From positions 1 through 55,703 of the forward strand of contig DASQWB010000033.1 in the NCBI GenBank assembly GCA_035640455.1: a stretch of DNA of 55,703 nucleotides, written 5' to 3'. How positions within the stretch are numbered: position 1 is the first letter of the stretch; the number at the start of each line of letters is the position of its first letter. Below, piece after piece: positions 6,161 to 14,651 of this stretch. Below the pieces are notes generated by a model. It made no database searches and was not told the origin of the DNA. It was given only the letters and a program-made list of their open reading frames with translations. The stretch comes from AC-50 sp035640455. Lineage in GTDB: Bacteria; Actinomycetota; Thermoleophilia; Gaiellales; Gaiellaceae. The position numbers were made by a program, and so were the translations under genes.

Positions 6161-7651
6161 CTATTCGACCCGCGCGAAGCAGCCGAGCACGGCGCCGAAG
6201 GTCAGCACCATGATCTTCAGGTCGAGCCAGAGCGAGAAGTTCTCGATGTAGAAGTTGTCCCACTCGGCCCGGTCGGCGATCGACGTCTTGCCGCGCAGGC
6301 CGTGCACCTGCGACCAGCCGGTGATGCCCGACTTCACGCGGTGGCGGTCACCGTAGCGGTAGACCTTGCGCTCGAACTGCGACACGTACTCCGGCCGCTC
6401 CGGCCGCGGGCCGACCACGCTCATGTCGCCGCGGAGGACGTTGAAGAGCTGCGGCAGCTCGTCGATCGACGAGGCGCGGAGGAAGGCGCCGAGGCGCGTG
6501 CGCCGGTCGTCCCCCTCCACCCCGCCCGGGCCCACGCCGTCGGGGAGTTGGAAATCCGTGGGCTCGGGCGAGTCGGAGGTTTGGCGCATCGTCCGGAACT
6601 TCAGGATCTCGAAGGTTCGGCCGTCACGGCCGACTCGGCGCTGCCGGAAGAAGATCGGCCGGCCGAGCGAGATCCACACGGGGAGCGCCGTCGCCGCCAT
6701 CACCGGGGAGAGGAGCAGAAGCGCGACGGCAGCGAGAACGCGGTCGACGACGTACTTGACCGCGAACTGAAGGCTCTTCGGGTTTGCAGGATGAGCAGTC
6801 AGCAGCGGGATGCCGCCGAGGTGCTCGACGCTGTGCCGCTCCGGGACGCGCTCGAAGAGCCTCGGGACCACCGAGACGGCGATCCCGAGCTCCTCGCAGC
6901 GCCTGACGAGGCGGAGCAGGACCTCGTCGGGCGCGGTCGAGAACGTGACGATGACCTGGTTGATCCGGTACTGCGAGACGACGGCGTCGAGATCCCAGCT
7001 CGCGCCCGCCACCGGGAGGCCGAGCGCCTCCTTCGGGTCGACGAGCGGATCCTTGTCGAGGAACGCGACCGGCTCGAGCCCGAGCTCAGGCGTCTCGAGC
7101 AGGCGCTTCGCGGTGAGGCAGCCGATCTTGCCCGCGCCGACGATCAGCGTCCGCCGCACGTTCTCGCCCTGCGCCCGCGCCTTCGTCTGCGACCAGTGGA
7201 GCGCGACGCGGCCCGAAGCGAGGTAGACGAGCGCGAACGCCCACGGACGGATCGACTCGGCGGCGAGGTCGAGCGAGTCCCCGAGCAGGATCCGGACCGA
7301 CAGGACGATCATCGCCGCGAGCGTCGTCGCGGTCGCGATCGACCTGAGATCGTCGAGCGTCCGCAGCCGGAGCCGGAGCGCGTAGAGGCCACGCGTCCGG
7401 AAGAGCGCGAGCGTCAGGACGCCGAAGCCGATCGTCCAGCCGATCGGGGCGCTGGCGAAGCCCCCGGCGGCGGCGCCGACCGACGTCGCGAGCCCTGCGA
7501 GGACGAGCATCGTCGCGTCGACCGCGAGGCACGCGAGCGCCCACGCCGTCGCCGGCGCGAGCCGCGGGGGGGCCTGCGCCGGCGCCCGCGGCGCGACGCT
7601 CTCGCCCCGACCGCGGTCGGAGGCAGTCCTCGTCAGAGCGGTGTCGACCAC
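6161..7651 (-). CDS. Polyprenyl glycosylphosphotransferase (initiating enzyme, WbaP/CpsE type)
   Basis: A 496-residue membrane protein. Residues about 34-160 hold four to five hydrophobic helices. A nucleotide-binding-like fold follows with TLIVGAGKIG near residue 170. From about 295 comes the bacterial sugar transferase domain: a membrane segment (VDRVLAAVALLLLSPVMA), then FFRQRRVGRDGRTFEILKFR, SSIDELPQLFNVLRGDMSVV, GPRPERPEYV and the end motif SGITGWSQVHG. These are hallmark motifs of enzymes that transfer a hexose 1-phosphate from a UDP-sugar to undecaprenyl phosphate, the first step of exopolysaccharide or capsule synthesis. The sugar cannot be read from sequence. It lies 28 bp downstream of the LPFTG-protein gene on the same strand. 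Confidence 0.92.
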   Translation of the reverse strand: MVDTALTRTASDRGRGESVAPRAPAQAPPRLAPATAWALACLAVDATMLVLAGLATSVGAAAGGFASAPIGWTIGFGVLTLALFRTRGLYALRLRLRTLDDLRSIATATTLAAMIVLSVRILLGDSLDLAAESIRPWAFALVYLASGRVALHWSQTKARAQGENVRRTLIVGAGKIGCLTAKRLLETPELGLEPVAFLDKDPLVDPKEALGLPVAGASWDLDAVVSQYRINQVIVTFSTAPDEVLLRLVRRCEELGIAVSVVPRLFERVPERHSVEHLGGIPLLTAHPANPKSLQFAVKYVVDRVLAAVALLLLSPVMAATALPVWISLGRPIFFRQRRVGRDGRTFEILKFRTMRQTSDSPEPTDFQLPDGVGPGGVEGDDRRTRLGAFLRASSIDELPQLFNVLRGDMSVVGPRPERPEYVSQFERKVYRYGDRHRVKSGITGWSQVHGLRGKTSIADRAEWDNFYIENFSLWLDLKIMVLTFGAVLGCFARVE

Positions 7652-7679
7652 TCCTCGCGTCCTTCCGGACTATGCGGGC

Positions 7680-8075
7680 CTACGACGCCTTGTTCCCAGC
7701 GAACCGCCGCAGCGCCGCGCCGAGCAGGAGCAGCGAGAAGCCGCCGACCGTCATCAGCGCGAGGTCGAGCCCGGTGAACGGAAGCGCACCCTGCTTCTTG
7801 GCTGCAGGAAGCTTCGCACCCGCCACGCCGCTCGACGGCGAGCTGATCTTCTTCTTGATCGCCGGCGCCACGGAGGTCGCGGGCTTGTACCCCTGGATCA
7901 CAGCGTCCTTCAGAGCACGCTGCAGGTCCGCCTTCGAGTAGTGCCCGTCGAGCCGCCCGTTGTCGGCGTAGTCCTTGTAGATCTGCTGCGGCGTTGCTGC
8001 AAGCGCACCCGGCGCCCCGACAGCGACCGCCGCCGCAAAAGCGGTCACCGCAGTGATGATTCGTCCCCGACGCAT
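7680..8075 (-). CDS. Exported protein with LPFTG sorting-type C-terminus
   Basis: A 131-residue protein. Residues 1-27 are a signal peptide (MRRGRIITAVTAFAAAVAVG, cleavage likely after GALA). The mature part has ATPQQIYKDYADNGRLDGHY, then SKADLQRALKDAVIQGY, then a Lys/Pro/Ala linker. The end has the three-part sorting layout: LPFTG (98-102), a hydrophobic helix (about 104-121) and a basic tail (RRFAGNK). LPxTG signals are cleaved by sortases and attached to the cell wall. No sortase gene is in the window, and similar tails may serve only as membrane anchors. GGGAGAGG lies before ATG 8075. It is probably co-transcribed with the initiating transferase downstream. Confidence 0.8.
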   Translation of the reverse strand: MRRGRIITAVTAFAAAVAVGAPGALAATPQQIYKDYADNGRLDGHYSKADLQRALKDAVIQGYKPATSVAPAIKKKISSPSSGVAGAKLPAAKKQGALPFTGLDLALMTVGGFSLLLLGAALRRFAGNKAS

Positions 8076-8300
8076 TTTCCCTCTCCCTTCGATTCTCCCT
8101 ACACTCCCGCGTCCCTAACGGCCGACGTGCCGCTTCGGGTACGCGTCCCCGCTTCCCTCTCCCTTATCGACAGCCGTGGCCATGTCGAAACACACCACAG
8201 TTGCCTGTGCTTCTTAAGACGTAGGTTAGACCAGATCGGTTTGAAAGTCTCCCCCCAAATTTTTTTTCCCGGCCGCCCGGGAGCCGCTCTGTTCCTACGC

Positions 8301-10124
8301 TTGCTCCCCACCGCCGCGTTCGTCGCGGCGGCCTCCGCAGTCGCCTGGAGGGACTATGGGAGCATCGACGCCGGCGACTGGCTTCCCTACGCCGTCGGGC
8401 TCGGCCTCGTCGTCGCCGCGGTCACGCTCTCCGGAGCGGCGCTCGCGCCCGGCCGGCTCGGGGCCGCCGGGGTCGTCGCGCTCGGCGCGCTCGCGGGCTG
8501 GGTCGCGCTCTCGCTGACCTGGTCACCGCTGCCCTCGCTCGCCCGCGACGAGGCCCTGCTGACGGCCCTCTACGCGCTCGCGCTCTGGACGCCGCTCGTC
8601 ACGCTCGGCACGGCCGCCGAGCGGCGGGCAGCGGCGGCGGTCGTCGTGGCGGCCCTCGCCGCCCTCGCGGTTGCGACCGAGCTCCGGCTTCGCTTCGGCG
8701 CCGATCTCACCGACCTCTACGTCCTCGGCCGGCTCGACTCGCCGGTGACGTACCCGAACGCGGACGCGGCGTTCTTCCTCGTCGGGTTCTGGCCCGCGAT
8801 CGGGTTCGCCGCGCGCCGGACATGGCCCGTGGTCGTGCGCGCCGCGGCGCTCGGGTCGGCGACCGCGCTGCTCGCGGCCTGGCTGCTCGCCCAGAGCAAG
8901 GGCGGCGGGATCGCCATCGCCGTCTCCGCGGTCGTCTTCTTCGCCGTCTGCCCCGCGCGCCTGCGCGCGCTCGTCCCGACCCTCGTCGCCGCCGGCGTCG
9001 TCGGGGCCGCGTTCTGCCCGCTCACCGGGCCGTACCGCGCCTCGACCGCCGAGCTCGCCGCCTCGATCCGTCACGCCGGCTCCGTCGCGCTCCTCCTCGC
9101 CGTGCTCGCGACGGCCGTCGGCCTCGTCTACGCCCTCGCCGACCGGCGTGTGGAGATCGGCCGGCGGACGCACCGGCTCCTCGGCGCCGTCACGGTCGCC
9201 GCGCTCGTCGCCGCGCTCGCGGGCGGGAGCGCCGCCTTCGCCGTCAGGGTCGACCGGCCAGGACACTGGGCGGCCGCGAAGTGGCGCTCGTTCAAGACGC
9301 TGCCCGCCAACCAGCGCGCGGGTACGACACACCTCTTCGCGCTCGGCTCGAACCGCTACGACTTCTGGCGCGTCGCGGTGAAGACGTTCGAGCAGCATCC
9401 GCTCGCGGGAGTCGGCGGCCGCGGCTTCCGCACCGCGTACCTGAAGGACGGCAGGAGCATCGAGACTCCCGAGCGTGCGCACTCGCTCGAGCTGGACGCG
9501 CTGAGCGAGACCGGGATCGTCGGCTTCGCGATCCTCGCGCTCGCGCTCGGGCTGCCGCTCGCCCGCGTGCTCCTCCGAGCTCGAGGCTCGCTGTTCACGG
9601 CAACGCTCGCGGCCGCGTTCGTCTACTGGCTCTGCCACGCGAGCGTCGACTGGATCTGGACCTTTCCGGTCGTGACCATTCCAGCTCTGCTCCTGCTCGG
9701 GATCGGGGCTGCCCCTGACTTGCGACGGCCCCTCGCGGGGCGCCTCGCCGGCCCGGCCGGCGTCGCGGCCGCGGCGATCGCGCTCGTCGGCTTCGCGCCG
9801 CCGTGGCTCTCCGCCCGCTACACCGACCTCGCCTACGGCCACCCGGCCGACGCGGCCCGCGACTTGCGCTTGGCGAAGCGGCTCGACCCGCTCTCGACGG
9901 CGCCGTACGAGGCGCAGGCGGTGCTGGCGCGCTCGCCGCACGACATCCCGCCGCTCCAGGCCGCGGTACGGAAGGAGCCGCGCCAGGTCGAGCTCCGCTA
10001 CGCGCTCGGGCTCGCCTACCTGCATGCGGGCCGGAAGGCCGACGCGCGCCGGGAGCTCCGGATCGCGCTCCGCCTGTACCCGCGCTCGCCCGACATCCCG
10101 AGAGCGCTCCGGGAGGCTCGGTAG
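8301..10124 (+). CDS. O-antigen ligase/polymerase-like membrane protein with C-terminal TPR-like region
   Basis: A polytopic membrane protein of about 607 residues. About eleven to twelve hydrophobic helices cover the first 480 residues. The large loop between late helices carries NRYDFWRVAVKTFEQHPLAG and GVGGRGFRTAYLKDGRSIET, then RAHSLELDALSETGIVGF. This is the Wzy_C / O-antigen ligase signature, in which the H of RAH and the arginines matter. The last 95 residues are soluble and helical (DLRLAKRLDPLSTAPYEAQA, LRYALGLAYLHAGRKADARR), resembling TPR units. It could polymerise or ligate lipid-linked repeat units. The frame has no ATG. TTG 8301 is my choice, with CTG 8289 and TTG 8241 as alternatives. 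The epimerase gene follows 11 bp later. Confidence 0.82.
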   Translation: MLPTAAFVAAASAVAWRDYGSIDAGDWLPYAVGLGLVVAAVTLSGAALAPGRLGAAGVVALGALAGWVALSLTWSPLPSLARDEALLTALYALALWTPLVTLGTAAERRAAAAVVVAALAALAVATELRLRFGADLTDLYVLGRLDSPVTYPNADAAFFLVGFWPAIGFAARRTWPVVVRAAALGSATALLAAWLLAQSKGGGIAIAVSAVVFFAVCPARLRALVPTLVAAGVVGAAFCPLTGPYRASTAELAASIRHAGSVALLLAVLATAVGLVYALADRRVEIGRRTHRLLGAVTVAALVAALAGGSAAFAVRVDRPGHWAAAKWRSFKTLPANQRAGTTHLFALGSNRYDFWRVAVKTFEQHPLAGVGGRGFRTAYLKDGRSIETPERAHSLELDALSETGIVGFAILALALGLPLARVLLRARGSLFTATLAAAFVYWLCHASVDWIWTFPVVTIPALLLLGIGAAPDLRRPLAGRLAGPAGVAAAAIALVGFAPPWLSARYTDLAYGHPADAARDLRLAKRLDPLSTAPYEAQAVLARSPHDIPPLQAAVRKEPRQVELRYALGLAYLHAGRKADARRELRIALRLYPRSPDIPRALREAR

Positions 10125-10135
10125 GCTAGGCGGCC

Positions 10136-11140
10136 TTGAACGCGCCCGAGAGCAAGCGGAAGGCGCTCATCACGGGCGGCGCCGGGTTCATCGGCTCGCA
10201 CCTCACCGAGCTCCTGCTCGCGGACGGCTGGGAGGTCTTCGCGCTCGACGACCTCTCGACGGGCTCACTGCCGAACGTCGCCGCGAGTAAGGAGCGGGCC
10301 GGCTACCACCTCGTCGTGGACACGGTGCTCTCGGAGTCGGTCGTGAACGAGCTCGTGCACAAGTGCGACGTCGTCTTCCACCTCGCCGCGGCGGTCGGCG
10401 TGCGGCTGATCGTCGAGCAGCCCGTGCACACGATGGTCACGAACGTGCAGGGAACCGAGAACGTGCTCGAGTACTGCGCGCGCTTCGGCAAGCGCGTCCT
10501 CGTCGCCTCGAGCTCCGAGGTCTACGGCGACCACCGCGAGGAGCGCCCGCTCGCGGAGAACGACCGCCGGGTCTACGGGCCGACGACCGAGAAGCGGTGG
10601 CTCTACGCCGACTCGAAGGCGATGGACGAGCACCTCGCCCTCGCCTGGCACCAGGAGCGCAGCCTCGACTGCGTCATCGTGCGGCTCTTCAACACCGTCG
10701 GGCCGCGGCAGAGCGGCCAGTACGGGATGGTCATCCCGCGCTTCGTCGAGCGCGCGCTCGCCGGCCTGCCGCTCGAGATCCACGGCGACGGCACGCAGAC
10801 GCGCTCGTTCTGTCACGTCGCCGACACGATCCGCGCGCTCAAGGGGCTCGTCGAGGAGCCGTCGTTCTCCGGCGAGATCTTCAACGTCGGCTCCACCGAG
10901 CGGATCAGGATCCTCGACCTCGCCGAGCGCGTCCTCGCGGCCACGGGCTCGACCTCGGAGCTCGCGTTCGTGCCCTACGACGACGTCTACGGCCTCGGGA
11001 TCGAGGACACCCTCCACCGCGAGCCGTCGATCGAGAAGATCGCGGCCGCGACCGGCTGGCAGCCGACGCTCGGGCTCGACCGGATCCTCGCCGACGTGAT
11101 CGAGCACGCGCGGACGACCGCGGTGCTCGAGCCGGCTTAG
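10136..11140 (+). CDS. NAD-dependent sugar-nucleotide epimerase/dehydratase
   Basis: A 334-residue short-chain dehydrogenase of the extended type. The NAD-binding motif GGAGFIGSH is at residues 14-22, followed by ALDDLSTGS. The active site has SSSEVYG and the YADSK pair (Y-x-x-x-K). The middle holds LFNTVGPRQSGQYGMVIPRF and the end DTLHREPSIEKIAAATGW, typical of UDP-glucuronate decarboxylase and UDP-glucose/GlcNAc 4-epimerase relatives. The exact substrate is unclear; a decarboxylase-like enzyme making UDP-xylose is one option. The start is TTG 10136, 11 bp after the ligase-like gene, so the two are likely one operon. Confidence 0.87.
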   Translation: MNAPESKRKALITGGAGFIGSHLTELLLADGWEVFALDDLSTGSLPNVAASKERAGYHLVVDTVLSESVVNELVHKCDVVFHLAAAVGVRLIVEQPVHTMVTNVQGTENVLEYCARFGKRVLVASSSEVYGDHREERPLAENDRRVYGPTTEKRWLYADSKAMDEHLALAWHQERSLDCVIVRLFNTVGPRQSGQYGMVIPRFVERALAGLPLEIHGDGTQTRSFCHVADTIRALKGLVEEPSFSGEIFNVGSTERIRILDLAERVLAATGSTSELAFVPYDDVYGLGIEDTLHREPSIEKIAAATGWQPTLGLDRILADVIEHARTTAVLEPA

Positions 11141-11194
11141 GCGCCGACTCGGCGGCGCCGACCTTCAGGACGTGCGGGCTTTGCCCGCGCGTCC
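11140..11194. terminator. Two hairpins between convergent genes
   Basis: Hairpin one is GGCGCCG-6 nt-CGGCGCC immediately after the epimerase stop codon. Hairpin two (11168-11194) is GGACG-t-GCGGGC-TTT-GCCCGC-g-CGTCC, an almost perfect 12-bp stem. They sit between the rightward epimerase gene and the leftward GT-C gene and can fold on either strand, so a bidirectional terminator is likely even though no U-run follows. Confidence 0.6.
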
Positions 11195-11241
11195 GTCTGA
11201 AATGACCGATCGAGCGGATGGGAATCGTCCCGAAAGCGCTT

Positions 11242-12858
11242 CTAAGCCACGCGGTAGATCTCGAAGAGCGGCGCGCGCAGCCGCGTCGTCACCGTGTGCA
11301 CGAGGCGGGCGCGTCGGCCGTCCTTCCGCAACGCCGCGAAGAAGCGGCTCCGTGCGCGGGGGAAGTTCGTCGCCCCCGGCGCGTGGAGCACGTATCGGGC
11401 CGCCGGGTCGTCGAGCTGCTCCAGGACCTTGCCGCGCACACGCCCATTGGAGTTCAGCGGGTCCCAGACCTCGGTCGCCCGAAGATCGCCGTCCGAGAGG
11501 GCGACGATGTTCTGGAAGATGCCCCAGTCGACGATCACGAGGCGGCGGTCGCGGTCGTGCCGGACGAGGTATCGCTCGAGGTTGTAGATGCCGTCCGAGA
11601 AGTTGCCGGTGCCGCCCGTGTGCCGGAGGCGCGAGAGGATGGCCGTCGTCGTCGTGAAGCTCACCGCGACGCTCGCCGTGAGCGCCGCCGCGCCCGCGAG
11701 CGTCGCCGCGAGCCGCACACGCCGATGGACGAGCTCGGCGCCCTCCACCACGACCGCGGCGAGCGCGAGGTGGGGGGCCGGGTAGGCGAGCAGGACGTGG
11801 TGCGGGTACGAGCCGCCGGGCGTGAGGCCCGAGGCGACGAGGACGAGGAAGCCCGAGAGGACGACGAACATCGCCGGCCGGACGCGTGCGCGGAGGCTCG
11901 GGACGGCGAAGGCAAGAGCGATCCCCGCCGCGGCGGCGAGGGCGAGCGCCGGAAGCACCGGGGCGCCGCCGTGCCCCCCGGTGAGCAGCTCCGAGAGCGT
12001 CTCGCCGTCGAGCAACCGGACGAGCTGCTGCACGCGCAGGCCGAGCTGCGTGAACGGGCCGCCGCTCGGGTTGCCGCCCGAGACGTGCAGCGTCCCCTCG
12101 AGCGCCGGCTCGATCGTCCGCGGCGGCCAGGAGGCGTTATAGGCGAGGAAGGGAAGGCAGCCGAGCGCGAAGGCGCCTGCCGCCCACAGGATCGACCGGC
12201 GGTCGAGCCGGCGGCGGACGCCGCGGTAGTCGAGGAGGAGCGCCGCGACCACAACGGCGGCGACGATCCAGAGGAAGTTCGCCTTGTCGTAGACGCCGAG
12301 CCCGAGGGCGAAGGCCCCGAGCACGAGCGAGCGGAGCCGCCCGCTCCGCCACCAGTCGACGAGCTGCCAGAGCCCGATCGCCTTGAAGAGGAACATGAAG
12401 ACCGAGGGGCCGAAGTCGACGCGGGAGTAGAAGACGAAGCTCGGGTCGGTCGCGAGGAGGACGATTCCGACCGCCGCGACCGCGGCGCTACGGAAGAGGC
12501 GCCGGGCGAAGAGGTAGGTGAAGACGAGTGAGAGCGCCGCGACGGCGATCGTGAACACCCGCACGCTCGCCGGTGAGATACCGAAGGCGGCCGCGACCGG
12601 GACGAAGGCGATGGTCTTGACGGCGCCGATATAGCTGTGCGCCATCAGCGGCAGCGGGTGTCCGGCGATCGAGACCTCCGTGCCGGGAACCCAGGCGACG
12701 GCGCTGCCGAGGCCGCCCTTGACGAACGCGAGGGCGGTCGTGAGCTGGAAGAGCTCGTCGTAGTAGAGGCCGGGAACCCGGATGTCGAAGCTCGCCAGCG
12801 CGACGAAGGCGGCGATGCCCGCGAGCGCGAGCGCAGCCGCGGCCCGTTCTCGCCGCAC
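11242..12858 (-). CDS. GT-C type membrane glycosyltransferase (GT39/ArnT-like)
   Basis: A 538-residue membrane protein. About eleven hydrophobic helices cover residues 8-400, followed by a soluble C-terminal domain. The first outer loop contains VPGLYYDELFQLTTAL. The acidic pair in YYDELFQ is the position of the catalytic aspartate in lipid-phosphate-sugar-dependent GT-C enzymes. A second loop has TEVSIAGHPLPLMAHSYIGA. These enzymes act on the outer face of the membrane, moving a sugar from a polyprenyl phosphate carrier to a protein, lipid or glycan. The acceptor is unknown. The ATG start (12858) lies 49 bp from the divergent methyltransferase start. The gene is convergent with the epimerase gene. 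Confidence 0.8.
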   Translation of the reverse strand: MRRERAAAALALAGIAAFVALASFDIRVPGLYYDELFQLTTALAFVKGGLGSAVAWVPGTEVSIAGHPLPLMAHSYIGAVKTIAFVPVAAAFGISPASVRVFTIAVAALSLVFTYLFARRLFRSAAVAAVGIVLLATDPSFVFYSRVDFGPSVFMFLFKAIGLWQLVDWWRSGRLRSLVLGAFALGLGVYDKANFLWIVAAVVVAALLLDYRGVRRRLDRRSILWAAGAFALGCLPFLAYNASWPPRTIEPALEGTLHVSGGNPSGGPFTQLGLRVQQLVRLLDGETLSELLTGGHGGAPVLPALALAAAAGIALAFAVPSLRARVRPAMFVVLSGFLVLVASGLTPGGSYPHHVLLAYPAPHLALAAVVVEGAELVHRRVRLAATLAGAAALTASVAVSFTTTTAILSRLRHTGGTGNFSDGIYNLERYLVRHDRDRRLVIVDWGIFQNIVALSDGDLRATEVWDPLNSNGRVRGKVLEQLDDPAARYVLHAPGATNFPRARSRFFAALRKDGRRARLVHTVTTRLRAPLFEIYRVA

Positions 12859-12907
12859 CGCGGGAGTGTAGATCGGGCCGCCGGATGCCGAACTACACTC
12901 GAAGCGC

Positions 12908-13669
12908 TTGCTGCGAGAGATCCTGGAACGGCGCGTTCGCGAGCTGCCGCCGGGTCGCCGGCTGCGGCAGGAGCTCGCGAGGAGCTCGATCGAGCGCTTC
13001 GCCGACGGGCGGCCACTCCGGGTCCTCGACGCCGGCGCGGGCGAGGGCCTGCTCGCGACCGACCTCGGCCGGCGTCATCCCGACTGGACGGTCGCCGCCG
13101 TCGACCTCTCGGAGGAGGCGCTCGCGCTCGGCCGCGAGCTCGCCCAGGAGCGGCGGGCGCCGAACGTGCGCTTCGAGCGGGCCGACGTCACGAAGCCGCT
13201 CGGGACCTCCGCCTACGACGCCGTCGCCGCGCTCGAGTGCCTGCTCGAGATCGAGGAGGACGAGGCGGCGCTGGCCTCGTTCGCGCGCGCGCTCCGGCCC
13301 GGCGGCCTCCTCGTCGCGCACGTGCCCGAGCGGAGCTGGCGACCGCTCTTGTCGTCGAGCCGGCCGGCCTGGAAGCTCGAGGTGCGGCACGGCTACGAGC
13401 GGGGCGGGATCGTCTCGCTGCTCGAGCGGGCCGGCCTCCGGGTCGAGCGGGTCGTGTCGACGACCCGGGGGACGCTCCAGCTCGCCGAGGAGCTGCGCGA
13501 GCGGGTGCGGGACGCGCGCCTGTGGGTTCGCGCGGCCGCGCTTCCGGTCGTACGCACGGCGCTCGCGCTCGAGCGGGTGGGAGTGACGTGGGGGCCGGCA
13601 CGCGGGTTCTACATCGAGGCGCGAAAGCCGCTGGAGGCGGATGAGCCGGTTCCTGGCGCCGCCGCCTGA
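12908..13669 (+). CDS. Class I SAM-dependent methyltransferase
   Basis: A 253-residue protein with a Rossmann-type methyltransferase fold: motif I LRVLDAGAGEGLLATDLG (near 37-54), the acidic end of strand 2 (VAAVDLSEEAL), motif II/III FERADVTKPLG and YDAVAALECLLEIEE, then LRPGGLLVAHVPE. The start is TTG 12908. The frame is closed by a stop at 12869 and offers no ATG or GTG before it. It overlaps the following GT2 gene by 29 bp, so it belongs to a rightward chain methyltransferase-GT2-flippase-GT2. The methyl acceptor is probably a sugar of the repeat unit (inference from context). Confidence 0.85.
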   Translation: MLREILERRVRELPPGRRLRQELARSSIERFADGRPLRVLDAGAGEGLLATDLGRRHPDWTVAAVDLSEEALALGRELAQERRAPNVRFERADVTKPLGTSAYDAVAALECLLEIEEDEAALASFARALRPGGLLVAHVPERSWRPLLSSSRPAWKLEVRHGYERGGIVSLLERAGLRVERVVSTTRGTLQLAEELRERVRDARLWVRAAALPVVRTALALERVGVTWGPARGFYIEARKPLEADEPVPGAAA

Positions 13670-14651
13670 ACGGCAGCTCGAGCCCGGCCCGCCGCCCCGG
13701 TTCTCCGTCCTCGTGCCGGCCTACAACGCGGCCGCCACGATCGCGGAGGCGGTGGAGTCGGCGCTCGGCCAGACGGCGCCGCCGCACGAGGTGATCGTCT
13801 GCGACGACGGCTCGACCGACGACCTCGAGGGTGCGCTCGCTCCCTACCGCGACCGGATCGTGCTCGTCCACAAGGAGAACGGCGGCGGCGCCTCCGCGCT
13901 GAACGCGGCCGCGGCGGGGGCGAGCGGCGACTTCCTCGTCGTCCTCGACTCGGACGACGCGTATCTGCCGACGCGGCTCGAGGCGATGGGCGCGCTCGCG
14001 TCGGCCCGGCCCGACCTCGACGTCCTCTCGACCGACGCGCTGCTCGAGGTCGACGGCCGCGCTGTGGCCCGCTTCTACACCGGGGCCCAGCCGTTTCCGG
14101 CCGGCCGACAGCGCGAGGCGATCCTCGACCGCTGCTTCCTCTTCGCGCCCGCCGTCCGCCGGGACCGGCTCGAGCGGATCGGCGGCTGGGACGAGTCGAT
14201 CCCGATCGCCTACGACTGGGACTGCTGGCTCCGCCTCGTCCTCGACGGCTGTGCTGTCGGCATCGTCGACGAGCCGCTCGTCCGCTACCGGCTCCGTCAT
14301 GGGAGCCTGGCCTCGCGGCGGGCCGCCGCGCTTCGCGACCGGGTCGTGGTGCTCGAGAAGGCGCGGTCGCACCCGACGCTGACCCGGACCGAGCGGCGGC
14401 TGCTCGAGCACTCGCTCCGCGTCAAGCGCCGCCGCGCGCTGCTCGCGGAGGCCGAGGCCGCGGTGCGCGGCGGCGACGGCGCACGGCGGAGCACGCTCGC
14501 CCTCGCGGCAGCCCCGGGCCTGCCGCTCGCCACGCGCGCGAAGGCGCTCGCGGCGGCGCTCTTCCCCGCGGCCGCGCGCCGGCGGCTCGAGGCGCGCGAG
14601 GCGCAAACGGGCCGCTCGCGGCTCGAGCGGCCGGTTCCCGATGGAGAGTGA
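13641..14651 (+). CDS. Glycosyltransferase family 2
   Basis: A 336-residue GT-A enzyme. The donor-binding start is FSVLVPAYNAAATIAEAVES, then VIVCDDGSTDD, then the D-x-D-type metal site VVLDSDDAYLPTRLE near residue 100. The acceptor part has GGWDESIPIAYDWDCWLRLV. It closely resembles the GT2 encoded at 16213, which has the same length: both share PPHEVIVCDDGSTDDL-type wording and an RDRIVLV-KENGG segment, so they are probably duplicates. It transfers a sugar from a nucleotide donor to the growing lipid-linked unit in the cytoplasm; donor and acceptor are unknown. It overlaps the flippase gene by GTGA. Confidence 0.9.
   Translation: MSRFLAPPPERQLEPGPPPRFSVLVPAYNAAATIAEAVESALGQTAPPHEVIVCDDGSTDDLEGALAPYRDRIVLVHKENGGGASALNAAAAGASGDFLVVLDSDDAYLPTRLEAMGALASARPDLDVLSTDALLEVDGRAVARFYTGAQPFPAGRQREAILDRCFLFAPAVRRDRLERIGGWDESIPIAYDWDCWLRLVLDGCAVGIVDEPLVRYRLRHGSLASRRAAALRDRVVVLEKARSHPTLTRTERRLLEHSLRVKRRRALLAEAEAAVRGGDGARRSTLALAAAPGLPLATRAKALAAALFPAAARRRLEAREAQTGRSRLERPVPDGE

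Noticed and set aside
6302..7777. Long plus-strand frame (491 codons) opposite the initiating transferase
   Set aside because: Arg/Glu/Asp-rich shadow with no domain; the minus strand holds a full set of transferase motifs.
8080..8260. Possible c-di-GMP riboswitch before the LPFTG gene (CACAGGCAA on the minus strand)
   Set aside because: The conserved GCACAGGGCAAACC core and the GCAAAGCC part are not present.
8262..8270. Run of T residues as a terminator on the plus strand
   Set aside because: No stable hairpin precedes it; it lies in the upstream region of the ligase-like gene.
8099..8311. Minus-strand frame of 70 codons before the LPFTG gene
   Set aside because: No recognisable feature or ribosome binding site; it covers the upstream control region.
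8523..10025. Long minus-strand frame (500 codons) opposite the ligase-like gene
   Set aside because: Charged shadow sequence without any fold; the plus strand encodes a clear membrane protein.
11218..12531. Plus-strand frame of 437 codons opposite the GT-C gene
   Set aside because: Charged low-complexity shadow; the opposite strand has membrane helices and the acidic GT-C motif.
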